DNA of 64,000 nt from a virus: positions 22,316 through 86,315 of IMG/VR virus record IMGVR_UViG_3300042691_026747; one strand, given 5' to 3'. Positions 1 through 9,197 of the stretch are shown one piece after another. Positions within the stretch are counted from its first letter, which is position 1, and each line of letters opens with the position of its first letter. A model generated the notes under the pieces. It made no database searches. It saw nothing but the letters and a program-made list of their open reading frames with translations, and was not told where the DNA came from. Made by a program: the position numbers and the translations under genes.

Positions 1-26
1 ACATTTAACATTAAAAAAAATACAAC

Positions 27-89
27 ATGACGACTAAAGGATGTGGTTGTAAAGGCAACAAAGGTACACCAAAAGGTAATAAGAAGTAA
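27..89 (+). CDS. 20-residue Cys/Gly/Lys-rich peptide
   Basis: A very short frame, ATG to TAA, encodes MTTKGCGCKGNKGTPKGNKK. It follows an A-rich leader and is closed by a strong hairpin terminator about 27 bp downstream, so it looks like the end of a transcription unit. The CGC pair and the Lys/Gly composition suggest a small basic, possibly metal-binding peptide. No family is recognised. It could be chance, but the good start context and the terminator support it. Confidence 0.45.
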   Translation: MTTKGCGCKGNKGTPKGNKK

Positions 90-115
90 TTCGTAACCTT
101 TACAAAAAGTGATTG

Positions 116-145
116 AAACCCCATTATTATATGGGGTTTTTTATT
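116..145 (+). terminator. Rho-independent terminator
   Basis: A 9-bp perfect stem, AAACCCCAT paired with ATGGGGTTT around a 6-nt loop, is followed by a T-rich tract. It separates the upstream unit from the glycosyltransferase genes. Confidence 0.85.
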
Positions 146-176
146 TTATACCCATAATATTTTTAATATATACATA

Positions 177-1499
177 ATGAGTCAAATTAAAGTACTGGTA
201 ATACCTTCGGACCGTTCAGGTGTTAGTAAATTTCGTTCAGTGGATCCACACATAAAATTACAAGAATTATTCCCTAAAGAATTTTTTGTTGATATTGTAA
301 CAGCTGGTACTGACGGTATCGACTGGAACGATGAAAATTATCTCAAACAATTTAACATAATACATTTTCATAGAACAATTAGTGATGTTGTTGATGGTAG
401 GTTACAACCTGTTTACGGTGAAAAAGTTAAAAACGTTTTTGATAGGTTAAAAAAATATGGCATTATAACCATAATGGATTTAGATGATTATTGGATGCCA
501 GGTCCAGAACACCCAGTACACGTTATGTTAAAACAAATGAAAATGGACGAATTAATAAAATCCAATTTTGCCGTAGTAGATTATGTTACAACCACAACAT
601 CAATATTTGCCGAAGAAATTAAAAAATACAACAAAAATGTTGTTGTTTTACCAAACGCTATAGACCCTTCAGAACCACAATTTCAAAAGAAAAAAATTAA
701 ATCCGATAAAAAACTTAGATTTGGTTGGTTAGGTGGTTCTTCTCATTTACATGATTTAGAAATTCTTAGACAAGGTTTAAATATTTGGACTGGCAGTGAA
801 GAAGGAAAAAATTCTCAATTAGTTTTATGTGGTTTTGATTTACGTGGTAATGTTACAGAAACAAACCCTAATACAGGTGAACAAAAAACAAGAAAAATTT
901 TACCACATGAAAGTGTATGGTGCAGATATGAAGAAATTTTTACAAATCATTATAATTCATTATCTAATGATTATAAAAAACATTTATTAAAATATAATCA
1001 AGATGAGGATAATGATTATTCAGATAGTAATGAAACTTACAGAAGAGTATGGACCAAACCTATTACCACATATGCCTCTAATTATAACATGTTTGATGTG
1101 TCTTTGGCTCCTTTAAAAGAAACTTTATTTAATAAAGTAAAATCACAATTAAAGGTTATTGAAGCTGGTTTTCATAAAAAGGCTTTGATAGCTCAAAATT
1201 TTGGTCCTTACACAATTGACTTGGTTAATGTAATTGAATATGGTGGGAAAATTAATGAAAATGGAAACGCTATATTAATCGACTCCAACAAAAACCATAA
1301 GGATTGGTTAAAAGCTATTAAATTTTTATACAATAACCCAGAAATGGTTGATAAAATGGGTGAAAACCTTTATAATACAGTTGTAAAAAGATACCATATC
1401 GATGTTGTTACAAAGTTGAGAGCTGAATTTTATTCCTCAATAGTGAATGGTAAAGAAAAAGAAGTTAAACAATTAGTAAAAGAAACAAATGAAATTTAA
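177..1499 (+). CDS. GT-B fold glycosyltransferase (GT4-like)
   Basis: The 440-residue protein has the layout of a GT-B glycosyltransferase. An N-terminal Rossmann half contains IIHFHRT and the MDLDDYW segment (about residues 98-106). The C-terminal half contains RFGWLGGSSH (about 180-190) and a donor-site region with FDVSLAPL and KVIEAGFHKKALIA (about 300-340), like GT4/GT1 enzymes. It probably transfers a sugar from a nucleotide donor in the cytoplasm. It opens a run of more than 20 plus-strand genes devoted mainly to glycan synthesis and overlaps the next gene by 11 bp. Donor and acceptor cannot be read from sequence. Confidence 0.85.
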   Translation: MSQIKVLVIPSDRSGVSKFRSVDPHIKLQELFPKEFFVDIVTAGTDGIDWNDENYLKQFNIIHFHRTISDVVDGRLQPVYGEKVKNVFDRLKKYGIITIMDLDDYWMPGPEHPVHVMLKQMKMDELIKSNFAVVDYVTTTTSIFAEEIKKYNKNVVVLPNAIDPSEPQFQKKKIKSDKKLRFGWLGGSSHLHDLEILRQGLNIWTGSEEGKNSQLVLCGFDLRGNVTETNPNTGEQKTRKILPHESVWCRYEEIFTNHYNSLSNDYKKHLLKYNQDEDNDYSDSNETYRRVWTKPITTYASNYNMFDVSLAPLKETLFNKVKSQLKVIEAGFHKKALIAQNFGPYTIDLVNVIEYGGKINENGNAILIDSNKNHKDWLKAIKFLYNNPEMVDKMGENLYNTVVKRYHIDVVTKLRAEFYSSIVNGKEKEVKQLVKETNEI

Positions 1500-2199
1500 C
1501 ATTGAAAAACTATTATTCTTTGATGTTGAAACTGTATCCAAATATCAAAGTCTTTATGACATGATAGATATTGAATTGGACATGTGGATGAGATATTATG
1601 AGTCATCTAGAAAAAAAGTTACAGATGAGACTAAACTAGATGGTTTAAAAGAAGGTTCAAAAGAGTATTACAATGAAGTTTACAGACAAACAGCGGCATT
1701 CTTCCCAGAATTTGGGAAGGTTGCCTGTGTGTCAATGGCTTTCGTAAATAAAGGTAAAACTAAATTTGATTCTTATTACGGTAAGGATGAATTAGAAATA
1801 TTAAAAAATGTTAGAAATATATTTGACAAAGTAGATAAATTAGATTTCTCACTTTGTGGTCATAGTATTAAAGTTTTTGATATACCGTTTTTAGGTAAAA
1901 GATATTTCATAAACGGTTTAAGACCACCCACAATATTCCCTAATCATGATACTAAACCTTGGGAACTTAAAGTTTTAGATACTAAGGATATTTGGCAATT
2001 TGGCAATAATTGGTCCTTAGGTTCTTTAGATTTAATATGTTCAGCACTTAATATAGAGTCACCAAAAAATGGTGATGTTAAAGGTGACAATGTAACATCA
2101 AGCTATTGGCTTGATAAACATGAAGAAATAAAAGAATATTGTGAAAGAGATACCAAATCTTTGGTAGATATTATTACGAAATTAAACAATTTACAATAA
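1489..2199 (+). CDS. DnaQ-fold 3'-5' exonuclease (PolB-exo-like, DEDDy)
   Basis: A 236-residue RNase H-fold nuclease. ExoI is FFDVET (D12, E14), ExoII lies in GHSIKVFDIPFLGKR (about 122-136), and ExoIII is Y217-CER-D221, giving a DEDDy set. The length and the stretch around FDIPFLGKRYFINGLRPP match the stand-alone predicted PolB-type exonuclease family (PF10108 type). Likely roles are trimming or proofreading DNA 3' ends or nucleic-acid turnover. It starts inside the end of the preceding glycosyltransferase gene and shares a TAATG with the following dUTPase, so it is co-expressed with nucleotide metabolism. Confidence 0.85.
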   Translation: MKFNIEKLLFFDVETVSKYQSLYDMIDIELDMWMRYYESSRKKVTDETKLDGLKEGSKEYYNEVYRQTAAFFPEFGKVACVSMAFVNKGKTKFDSYYGKDELEILKNVRNIFDKVDKLDFSLCGHSIKVFDIPFLGKRYFINGLRPPTIFPNHDTKPWELKVLDTKDIWQFGNNWSLGSLDLICSALNIESPKNGDVKGDNVTSSYWLDKHEEIKEYCERDTKSLVDIITKLNNLQ

Positions 2200-2846
2200 T
2201 GAGTAACGAAATTGAAAATTACATTAAAGAATTATTACACCTTAAAAGTTTAGGTTTGGTAGTTGGTGAAGATGCTGAAGAATTAGATGGTTTAATAGAA
2301 AAATTAAACCATATAGATGTCGATGAAGAAAATTTAAACCCCAACAATCAGGAATTTAACATACCAATAAAATTTGTTAATACATCTAATAATCCTGATC
2401 CTGTTTACGCAAAAGACGGTGATTCTGGTTTTGATTTAAGAGCTAACTTTACTAGAACCATTTTTAAAAATGGTCAAAATATAGAGGTTAATCACGAATA
2501 TGTTATGAAACCTTTTGAGAGGTCTTTAATACCTACAGGTTTGTTTTTTGAGTTACCTTACGGTTATGAATTACAAATTAGACCAAGAAGTGGTCATTCA
2601 TTTAAGACTGGTTTAATGGCAATTCTAGGTACTGTAGACCGTGATTATAGAGGTGAGGTAAAAGTTATACTTATTAATTTATCTGATAAAGACGTTACGA
2701 TAGAACATGGTGAAAGAATAGCCCAAGGAGTTGTAGCGCCTAGAGTTAGTACAGAATTAGGTAAGTTAGTTAAATTAACATCGGTGGAACAATTAAGTGA
2801 AACTGATCGTGGTGTAAGTGGTTTTGGCTCAACAGGTAATAAATAA
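2199..2846 (+). CDS. dut: dUTP diphosphatase (trimeric type)
   Basis: All five trimeric dUTPase motifs are present in order: DGDSGFDL (73-80), RPRSGHS (128-134), GTVDRDYRGE (144-153), HGERIAQGVV (170-179) and RGVSGFGSTG (204-213, the flexible P-loop-like arm). The catalytic Asp is in the third motif. The enzyme hydrolyses dUTP to dUMP and PPi, keeping uracil out of phage DNA and feeding dTMP synthesis. At 215 residues it is longer than the usual 140-150 because of about 50 extra acidic N-terminal residues of unknown role. It starts on TAATG with the exonuclease stop. Confidence 0.96.
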   Translation: MSNEIENYIKELLHLKSLGLVVGEDAEELDGLIEKLNHIDVDEENLNPNNQEFNIPIKFVNTSNNPDPVYAKDGDSGFDLRANFTRTIFKNGQNIEVNHEYVMKPFERSLIPTGLFFELPYGYELQIRPRSGHSFKTGLMAILGTVDRDYRGEVKVILINLSDKDVTIEHGERIAQGVVAPRVSTELGKLVKLTSVEQLSETDRGVSGFGSTGNK

Positions 2847-2849
2847 AAT

Positions 2850-3344
2850 ATGTCGGTAGTAGCGGTAAAAATAGGTAAAAATAAAATAACCATAGGTGCT
2901 GATAGTATATTAGTTAATGGTTATACACAGGAAAAAGATAAACTAGCCAAACTTTTCAAAAACGAATGGATGGTGGTTGGTGATGTTGGTGAAGCACAAG
3001 AAGGAGCTTTATTCCAAATTTTTTCTAAGACAAGGAAACCTAGGGAGGCCTCGGTAGAAGCTATAACAGAATATTTATTCGATTTTTTTCAATGGAAAAG
3101 GGAAAAAACTGATGCCGATAAATTAGAAAATAGTTATATTATTATATTTGAAAGTAAGGCATTTTTAGTAGAAGGTTTTTATGTTAAAGAAATAACAGAT
3201 TATGCCGCAATTGGTGCGGGTATGGATTTTGCTTTGGCCGCTTTATATTTAGGTTCTTCAGTTAGTGACGCCATTAAAACAGCATGTCATTTATCAATAC
3301 TTTGTGAAGAACCAATAAACATAATAGAAGTAGAAAAGAAATGA
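2850..3344 (+). CDS. HslV/proteasome beta-like Ntn hydrolase
   Basis: The 164-residue protein follows the HslV fold pattern. The N-terminus is MSVVAVKIGKNKITIGADS, then KLAKL, WMVVGDVGEAQEGALFQIF, a C-terminal IGAGMDFALAALYLG and a final INIIEVE strand, as in bacterial HslV (length about 170). If Ser2 is taken as the mature residue 1, the Asp of GADS falls at 17 and the Lys of KLAKL at 33, the positions of catalytic D17 and K33 in proteasome beta subunits. This implies an N-terminal Ser nucleophile in place of Thr. No HslU-type ATPase is seen in the window. The role is inferred to be a self-compartmentalised protease or a derived Ntn protein. Confidence 0.75.
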   Translation: MSVVAVKIGKNKITIGADSILVNGYTQEKDKLAKLFKNEWMVVGDVGEAQEGALFQIFSKTRKPREASVEAITEYLFDFFQWKREKTDADKLENSYIIIFESKAFLVEGFYVKEITDYAAIGAGMDFALAALYLGSSVSDAIKTACHLSILCEEPINIIEVEKK

Positions 3345-4897
3345 TTAGCATAGTATACTCAACAAGGACCCCAAATAAACAATTCCAAGACCATATTAAG
3401 AAAACGATAGGTGTTAAAGATTATGAGATTGTTGAAATTGTTAATAACGGTGAAAAATCACTAACCCAATGTTACAACCACGGTTTAGATGTTACAAAAA
3501 ATAATATAACCGTATTCTGCCATGATGATATTATATTAAGTGATAATTGGGGTAAGAAGGTGGTTAAACATTTTGAAAATACTGATTTCGGTATTTTAGG
3601 TAAAGCAGGTACAACTGATATACCTAGTATTGGTAGGTGGTGGGAAGATACGACTAAAATGATAGGTATTGTTTCACACTCACATGAAGGTAGAACTTGG
3701 GAAAATAGATACTCTTCTAATTTTGAGGGTGATGTGATAGAAACTGTAATGTTAGATGGTCTTTTCTTTGTAGTACATAAAGAACGTATTAAGGAAAGAT
3801 TTGATGAGAATATTAAAGGTTTCCATTTTTATGATATAGATTTCACGTTTAATAACCACTTAAATGGTGTTAAAGTTGGTGTTATGTTTGATTTCAAGAT
3901 AACACATAAATCTATAGGTATGACTAATGATGAGTGGGAAAAAAACAGATTACAGTTTGCTGAAAAATATAAGGATAAATTACCATACAATATCGTACCT
4001 GAAATAAAGGTAGACTTTAAAGAGGTAAAACTAAAAGAAACACCTAAGATTAGTGTTATTATACCAACAAAAGGTAATGTCCATCTACTTAAACAATGTA
4101 TAAATTCTATAGTAGAACAAAACCCATATGATAATTTAAAAGTATATATAGCCGATACAGGATCTACCCCAGAAGAAAAGGAAGAAATAAAATCAACTTA
4201 TGGTATTTTCAATAAAATAAAATTGATTGAGTATGATTTTTATAATTTCGCTGTTATCAATAATGACGTTGTGGAAAACCACGTAGATAAAGACACTGAA
4301 TTGTTGTTGTTCTGTAACAATGACATAAAGGTTATAAACAACGCTATATCCAAAATGGTTGATGTTTATTTAAAGAATAAAAAAACTGTTGGGACTATTG
4401 GTGCTAGGTTACATTTCGGTGATAATACAATACAACATTCAGGTATAATAATGTTCTTAGACCAAAACAGACAAATAAGATTGTCACACCATGGATTAAG
4501 GTCTTATTATTCATACCATAAAGAAATGACTAGGGATGTTTTTGGTAATACAGCAGCGTTTATGATGATGAGTAAGAAACTATTTGACGATATTGGTGGT
4601 TTTAACACATCTTATAGGGAATGTTTTGAAGACGTTGAATTAAATATAGAGTGTATTAATAGAGGTAAAGAAAATATTTTTGTTGGTGACGCTGTTTGTT
4701 ATCATTATGAAAGTCAGACTAGAAATAAGAGTGAAGAAAAACTTAAAAAAGAAGGTGAAGACTACACAAAAAGGTTAATACCTTTTATTATTAACAATAA
4801 GAAAAGTTATAATTATTTTAACAACGTTAAAGCCAAAGACTTTGAAATGTTGTTACAACAAGCAATGAAAAATAATGAAGTTAGGAATTTCGTATAA
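3341..4897 (+). CDS. Two-domain glycosyltransferase (GT2-type tandem)
   Basis: The 518-residue protein carries two GT-A domains. Residues 1 to about 225 begin ISIVYSTRTPN and include VFCHDDIILSDNWG and a C-terminal FYDIDFTF, resembling the GT2-like PF13712 family. From about residue 236, KISVIIPTKGN starts a canonical GT2 domain with IADTGST, LLFCNNDI as the DxD-like site and a later GGFNTSYRECFEDVELN. Such bifunctional GT2 proteins usually build a repeating or branched glycan. It overlaps its neighbours on both sides (4 bp upstream, 23 bp downstream), typical of translational coupling. Confidence 0.85.
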   Translation: MISIVYSTRTPNKQFQDHIKKTIGVKDYEIVEIVNNGEKSLTQCYNHGLDVTKNNITVFCHDDIILSDNWGKKVVKHFENTDFGILGKAGTTDIPSIGRWWEDTTKMIGIVSHSHEGRTWENRYSSNFEGDVIETVMLDGLFFVVHKERIKERFDENIKGFHFYDIDFTFNNHLNGVKVGVMFDFKITHKSIGMTNDEWEKNRLQFAEKYKDKLPYNIVPEIKVDFKEVKLKETPKISVIIPTKGNVHLLKQCINSIVEQNPYDNLKVYIADTGSTPEEKEEIKSTYGIFNKIKLIEYDFYNFAVINNDVVENHVDKDTELLLFCNNDIKVINNAISKMVDVYLKNKKTVGTIGARLHFGDNTIQHSGIIMFLDQNRQIRLSHHGLRSYYSYHKEMTRDVFGNTAAFMMMSKKLFDDIGGFNTSYRECFEDVELNIECINRGKENIFVGDAVCYHYESQTRNKSEEKLKKEGEDYTKRLIPFIINNKKSYNYFNNVKAKDFEMLLQQAMKNNEVRNFV

Positions 4898-5657
4898 TAT
4901 TTGGGACGGGGAAGAATTACTAGAAGGTTCAATAAAACAAATTAGAAACCTAGTAGATTACGTAAGTGTTGTATATCAAACAACATCTAACTTTGGTAAT
5001 CCATGTGACTCAGGGTTGGTACCATTATTGGAAAGATTAAAATCAGAGGGATTAGTCGATGAATTATTCGAATACTCACCAAAAGTTAATAAAGGTGGTC
5101 ACTCTAATGAAACACATAAAAGAAACATAGGTTTAGCCTTATCACAGGGAGCAGGGTGTACACATCACATGTCTATGGATTCCGATGAGTATTATTTACC
5201 GTCAGAGTTCGAATATATGAAAAATAAAATGATAGAGGGTGATTATGATTCATCATATTGTCAAATGCAGACTTACTATAAGTCTTGGGAATACTCTCTG
5301 AACCCACCTGAAGAATATTATGTTTCACTTATTTTTAAAATTAAACAAGATTCTTCCTATATTATAGGTGCACCAGCCCCGGTATTAGTTGACCCAACTA
5401 GAAGGATGTCACCTAGTAATAACCCTTTAATATTAAAAAGAGGAGAAATACAAATGCATCATGGATCATACATTAGAGATAATATACGAACAAAACTAAC
5501 AAATAGTTCAGCCTCTGTCAACTTTAATAAGGATATTGATAGAATCGTTGAACATTACAATACTTGGTCCTACCCGAATAAAGTATTATGGGGAGGACTA
5601 CCAAGTACATTACATAACGTAAAACAAGTTAAAAACCTATTCAATGAAAATAAATGA
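4875..5657 (+). CDS. GT2-like glycosyltransferase
   Basis: The 260-residue protein begins MKLGISYNIWDGEELLEGSI, the start of the GT2-related PF13704-type family. The metal-binding site is MDSDEYYLP (about residues 95-103). Residues around HKRNIGLALSQGAGCTHHM precede it as in related enzymes. The start lies inside the previous gene (23-bp overlap), and the end overlaps the following GT25 gene by 14 bp. Specific substrates are unknown. Confidence 0.75.
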   Translation: MKLGISYNIWDGEELLEGSIKQIRNLVDYVSVVYQTTSNFGNPCDSGLVPLLERLKSEGLVDELFEYSPKVNKGGHSNETHKRNIGLALSQGAGCTHHMSMDSDEYYLPSEFEYMKNKMIEGDYDSSYCQMQTYYKSWEYSLNPPEEYYVSLIFKIKQDSSYIIGAPAPVLVDPTRRMSPSNNPLILKRGEIQMHHGSYIRDNIRTKLTNSSASVNFNKDIDRIVEHYNTWSYPNKVLWGGLPSTLHNVKQVKNLFNENK

Positions 5658-6294
5658 GTTTTTTGATAAAGTTTATTGTATAAATATAGACAGAAGAAAT
5701 GATAGATGGGACTCGTGTTTAAAAGAATTTGATAAACACGGAATTACTGTTGAAAGATTTTCGGCAGTAGATGGGGACACCCAAAATTACAATTTAGGTT
5801 ACCCATATGACAACGAATTAGCTGGTGCTATTAGTCATTTAAACGTTATTAAAAAAGCTAAAGAATTAGGTTTAAAAAACGTTCTTATTTTAGAAGATGA
5901 TGTAGTTTTTCATGATGATGTGGATTATTTATTTGGTGAGTTTGTTAAACAATTACCTGACAATTGGGAGTGTTTCCTTTTTGGTGGTAACCATGTTGGT
6001 GGTAGAATACAAATATCTTCTAACATTAGTAAGGTTAATAGGTCTTACGCTTTACACGCCTACGGTTTAAACGAAAAATCTTATGACTATATTATTAACT
6101 ACATGGAACATAAAATAAATAGAGTTATAAAAGAAGGTAGGGGTGTGATAAGATCATCTGTGGCTGCAGATTTTTTCATGGCTGATACACAACAAGTATT
6201 GAATTGGTATTGTTTTACACCACATCTGGCTTGGCAAAAAGAAGATTTTTCTGATATACAAAAGAATAAGGTAAATTACGATTTTTTAAAATAA
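5644..6294 (+). CDS. GT25-family glycosyltransferase
   Basis: The 216-residue protein matches LPS-type glycosyltransferase family 25. It has VYCINIDRRNDRW near the N-terminus, AVDG after the first helix, the conserved LAGAISHLNVIKKAKELG segment, and VLILEDDVVF (about residues 80-89), which contains the acidic metal-binding cluster. Family members add galactose or other hexoses to LPS cores and related glycans. It sits in the middle of the glycan cluster. Confidence 0.9.
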   Translation: MKINEFFDKVYCINIDRRNDRWDSCLKEFDKHGITVERFSAVDGDTQNYNLGYPYDNELAGAISHLNVIKKAKELGLKNVLILEDDVVFHDDVDYLFGEFVKQLPDNWECFLFGGNHVGGRIQISSNISKVNRSYALHAYGLNEKSYDYIINYMEHKINRVIKEGRGVIRSSVAADFFMADTQQVLNWYCFTPHLAWQKEDFSDIQKNKVNYDFLK

Positions 6295-6300
6295 AAGAAA

Positions 6301-7116
6301 ATGAAAAGAAAAAAAATAAAAATTTTTGATAGTATTTTTTCACACAATCCATACAGTTGTTTTAACTGTGATTCTGACTATATGGAATGGGACGTTAACC
6401 CAACAGAAATAAAAGATGGGGATACTGTCTTTTTTACTGAACATGATTTAGAAAAAGTTTTAAACTATAAAGACAAAAATATTAAATGTGTAGGTTGGTT
6501 ATTAGAATCACCCGCTATTATAAATCAAAATAAAATATTTGACTATATTGATTATTTTGATGAGGTGTACACATGTAGAGAGGATTTTTTAAATTTTTCA
6601 CCTAAATTTAAATTTTTACCTGTTTGGTGTACATGGATATCTGAAAAAGAAAGAAAAATATATAAAAAAAACAAAACAATCTCAATAATAGCATCCTTTA
6701 AAAGACAAACAGAAGGTCATAGATTAAGACACAATGTTATACATGCTTTTAATGATAAAATGGATGTTTATGGAAACGGTTATAGAGCTATTGAAAATAA
6801 ACTTACGGGATTAAGTGATTATAGATTTTCTATTGTGATAGAAAACACTAAACAAAATTTTTATTTTACCGAAAAATTATTAGACTGTTTTGTGACAGGT
6901 ACAGTACCAATTTACTGGGGATGTCCCTCTATTGATAAATTTTTTGATAAAAATGGTATTATTTCTTTTAATAATATGGATGATTTAAATGATATATTAA
7001 ATAATATAACAGAAGAAACATATTTAAAAATGATAAAATCCGTAGAAAATAACTTCAACATTTCTATGAAATATAAAACAGCTGAAGACTATTTAATAAA
7101 TTATAACATATTTTAA
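6301..7116 (+). CDS. GT10 (fucosyltransferase-like) glycosyltransferase
   Basis: The 271-residue protein has the C-terminal signature of alpha-1,3-fucosyltransferases. SIVIENTKQNFYFTEKLLD (about 178-196) is followed by TGTVPIYWGCPSIDKFF (about 199-216), matching the GT10 acceptor/GDP-fucose motif (ENS..Y.TEK..A...G.VP...G). The N-terminal half is less conserved. If the GT10 assignment holds, the donor would be GDP-fucose or a related GDP-6-deoxyhexose. A 6-bp gap separates it from the preceding gene. Confidence 0.85.
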   Translation: MKRKKIKIFDSIFSHNPYSCFNCDSDYMEWDVNPTEIKDGDTVFFTEHDLEKVLNYKDKNIKCVGWLLESPAIINQNKIFDYIDYFDEVYTCREDFLNFSPKFKFLPVWCTWISEKERKIYKKNKTISIIASFKRQTEGHRLRHNVIHAFNDKMDVYGNGYRAIENKLTGLSDYRFSIVIENTKQNFYFTEKLLDCFVTGTVPIYWGCPSIDKFFDKNGIISFNNMDDLNDILNNITEETYLKMIKSVENNFNISMKYKTAEDYLINYNIF

Positions 7117-7119
7117 TTT

Positions 7120-7857
7120 ATGACGACATCCGTTTTTATACCTACCACACCAAGTCATTTATTTTTTTTAGATAATATATTAAATTTATTTTTAAATAAA
7201 TCTACAATAAAACCTAACCAAATTGTGGTATCAATTTCTGACGGTAAAAATATTAACCATACAGAATTAAATATTTTACGTGAAAAATTTAAGGATGTTG
7301 AATTTGTAATACATGAAAATATATTATTAGCAGGACCTAACAGGCAGGTATCAAAAGACTATTGTCATTCTGATATAATAATATACCAAGACTCAGACGA
7401 TTTACCACATAAACAGAGGATTGAAGTCATTCTACATGTGTTTAAAAATAACGATATTGTACATTTAAATCATTCATATCAAAATCTAAACACCAACATC
7501 AATTCTTTAGACATAGAAAATTTGATGGGAAACGATTTTATAGATTTAAGTAATATAAATTATGTGTATAATGAAGAAATACGTAAATTTATGTTACCCA
7601 ATAATGATTTAAATGAATGTATACGATTAAGTAATCATTATGGTCTTAAATATCCTACACATGCCGGAGCTGTTAGTATTAAAAAAGAGGTTTTAAATGA
7701 TATAAAATGGAAGAATAGAGATGAATTAAGGTTTTCACCTAGATGGTTCGATTCATCTTATAAAGGCGCTGAAGATTATGAGTTTTGTGTTGAATGTCTA
7801 AAAAACTATAATAAATCTATGATTATAGATTCTAAAATATACTACTATTACGGTTAA
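7120..7857 (+). CDS. GT2-like glycosyltransferase
   Basis: The 245-residue GT-A protein begins TTSVFIPTTPSHLFFLDNIL and contains IIIYQDSDDLPHKQR (about residues 86-100), where QDSDD provides the DxD metal site. The C-terminal GAEDYEFCVECL (about 212-223) corresponds to the acidic helix following the acceptor site in GT2 enzymes. It abuts and overlaps the next gene by one base. Confidence 0.75.
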   Translation: MTTSVFIPTTPSHLFFLDNILNLFLNKSTIKPNQIVVSISDGKNINHTELNILREKFKDVEFVIHENILLAGPNRQVSKDYCHSDIIIYQDSDDLPHKQRIEVILHVFKNNDIVHLNHSYQNLNTNINSLDIENLMGNDFIDLSNINYVYNEEIRKFMLPNNDLNECIRLSNHYGLKYPTHAGAVSIKKEVLNDIKWKNRDELRFSPRWFDSSYKGAEDYEFCVECLKNYNKSMIIDSKIYYYYG

Positions 7858-8549
7858 TGGGAAAATTTTTTATAAAACAACACTTGGGTATGGGTGATAA
7901 TATAGTCCATAATGGTATGATTAGAAAACTGTCATTGGATAACCCAAACTATGATATATATGTACCTTCTAAAACACATAATTTTAATAACGTTAAATTT
8001 ATGTTTAGAGATACCGAAAAAATTAAAGTTGTGGATATTATTAACGATGAAGGTATGTTTAACCATATAGAGCAAAATCATTATGACCATGTAGTATCTT
8101 CATATCTGATAGGTCAAACCCAGTTTGATTACGGACAGTATTTTGATGATACTTTTTATTTAAAAGTGGGTATGGATCCTAAAGTTAAAAAAGAATTTTT
8201 TAAAATAGAACGTGATCTTATTAAAGAAAATATTGTTTATGAAAAAATAATTAGTATTGTGGGGTCAGAAAAGTTTAACCTGATACATGAGGATGTAGAG
8301 ACCAATAGGGTTATAGATAGAGGTAAAATATCTAATAATTTACCAAATTTCGTAATAACCAAAGACTTCAATTTTTTTGATTTATTATATACTATAGAAA
8401 TGTGTAGTGAGTTTCATATAATAAGTAGTTCATTTTTATCATTATCTATGTGTAAAAAATTTAATGAAAACACTTTTGCACACATGTATAGTGGTAGAAT
8501 GGAGTTAACTAATTACATATCACAGAATGGTATAAATATTATAGTATAA
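7857..8549 (+). CDS. Putative GT9-like glycosyltransferase
   Basis: The 230-residue protein starts GKFFIKQHLGMGDNIVHNGMIRKL, reminiscent of the heptosyltransferase (GT9) N-terminus where a GD pair precedes a helix. A C-terminal segment reading EMCSEFHIISSSFLSLSM resembles the donor-side SSG/SSS loop that locates the target protein or sugar. It is shorter than typical GT9 (about 330) and the match is by pattern only, so another GT-B fold enzyme is possible. Its place in the cluster supports a role in glycan assembly. Confidence 0.5.
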   Translation: MGKFFIKQHLGMGDNIVHNGMIRKLSLDNPNYDIYVPSKTHNFNNVKFMFRDTEKIKVVDIINDEGMFNHIEQNHYDHVVSSYLIGQTQFDYGQYFDDTFYLKVGMDPKVKKEFFKIERDLIKENIVYEKIISIVGSEKFNLIHEDVETNRVIDRGKISNNLPNFVITKDFNFFDLLYTIEMCSEFHIISSSFLSLSMCKKFNENTFAHMYSGRMELTNYISQNGINIIV

Positions 8550-8550
8550 T

Positions 8551-9183
8551 ATGGAAGATATTTACATAATAGGTTCTGGTGGTTTTGCTAAAGAAGTTTA
8601 TTTTCTAATTAAAGAAACTAATCTCTATGAATTTAAAGGATTCGTTGATTATAAACCAAAAAACACTACCTTAACAATAGGTGTGGAATCATTTCCAATT
8701 ATTGATGAAGATGAGTTTTTAAACGGGTATGAATCGTCAAATATAGTCATAGGTGTTGGACGACCACATTTATTAAAAATGTTGTCAGAAAAATTTAAAA
8801 ATTTTAACAAACCAAATATAATTCACCCTAGCTTTATTTCAGATAGTAAAAATATAATAATGGGTGTTGGTAACATAATAACCGCTGGTGTTATTTTTAC
8901 AACAAATATAACAATAGGGTCCTTCAATGTTTTTAATTTAAACATGACAATAGGACATGATTCAATGATAGGTAACCATAATGTTTTTAACCCATCTACA
9001 AATATATCTGGAAACAACAAGATAGGTAATGGTAATTTATTTGGTGTTGGTTCTATTAGTTTAGAAAACATGGAAATAGGTAATAACAACGTTATTGGTG
9101 CTTCAGCTCTTTTAACTAAAAATATAAACAATGATGGTGTATACGTAGGTATCCCAGCTAAAATAATGAAAAATAACAATTAA
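8551..9183 (+). CDS. NeuD/PglD-like sugar O/N-acyltransferase
   Basis: The 210-residue protein begins with a small Rossmann-like sugar-binding domain (IYIIGSGGFAKEVYFLI) followed from about residue 98 by hexapeptide repeats of a left-handed beta helix (VGNIITAGVIFTTNITIGSF, then IGNHNVF and IGNGNLFGVGS). It ends VYVGIPAKIM, the usual terminus of this family. A GHD (about residue 132) provides the catalytic His. It probably acetylates an amino sugar, fitting the PLP aminotransferase encoded two genes downstream. Confidence 0.88.
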   Translation: MEDIYIIGSGGFAKEVYFLIKETNLYEFKGFVDYKPKNTTLTIGVESFPIIDEDEFLNGYESSNIVIGVGRPHLLKMLSEKFKNFNKPNIIHPSFISDSKNIIMGVGNIITAGVIFTTNITIGSFNVFNLNMTIGHDSMIGNHNVFNPSTNISGNNKIGNGNLFGVGSISLENMEIGNNNVIGASALLTKNINNDGVYVGIPAKIMKNNN

Positions 9184-9197
9184 CAAAAAACAAAAAA

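Noticed and set aside
8823-9179. 118-residue minus-strand frame
   Set aside because: Opposite the hexapeptide repeat of the acyltransferase gene; repeated Ile/Pro pattern is a mirror of the beta-helix codons.
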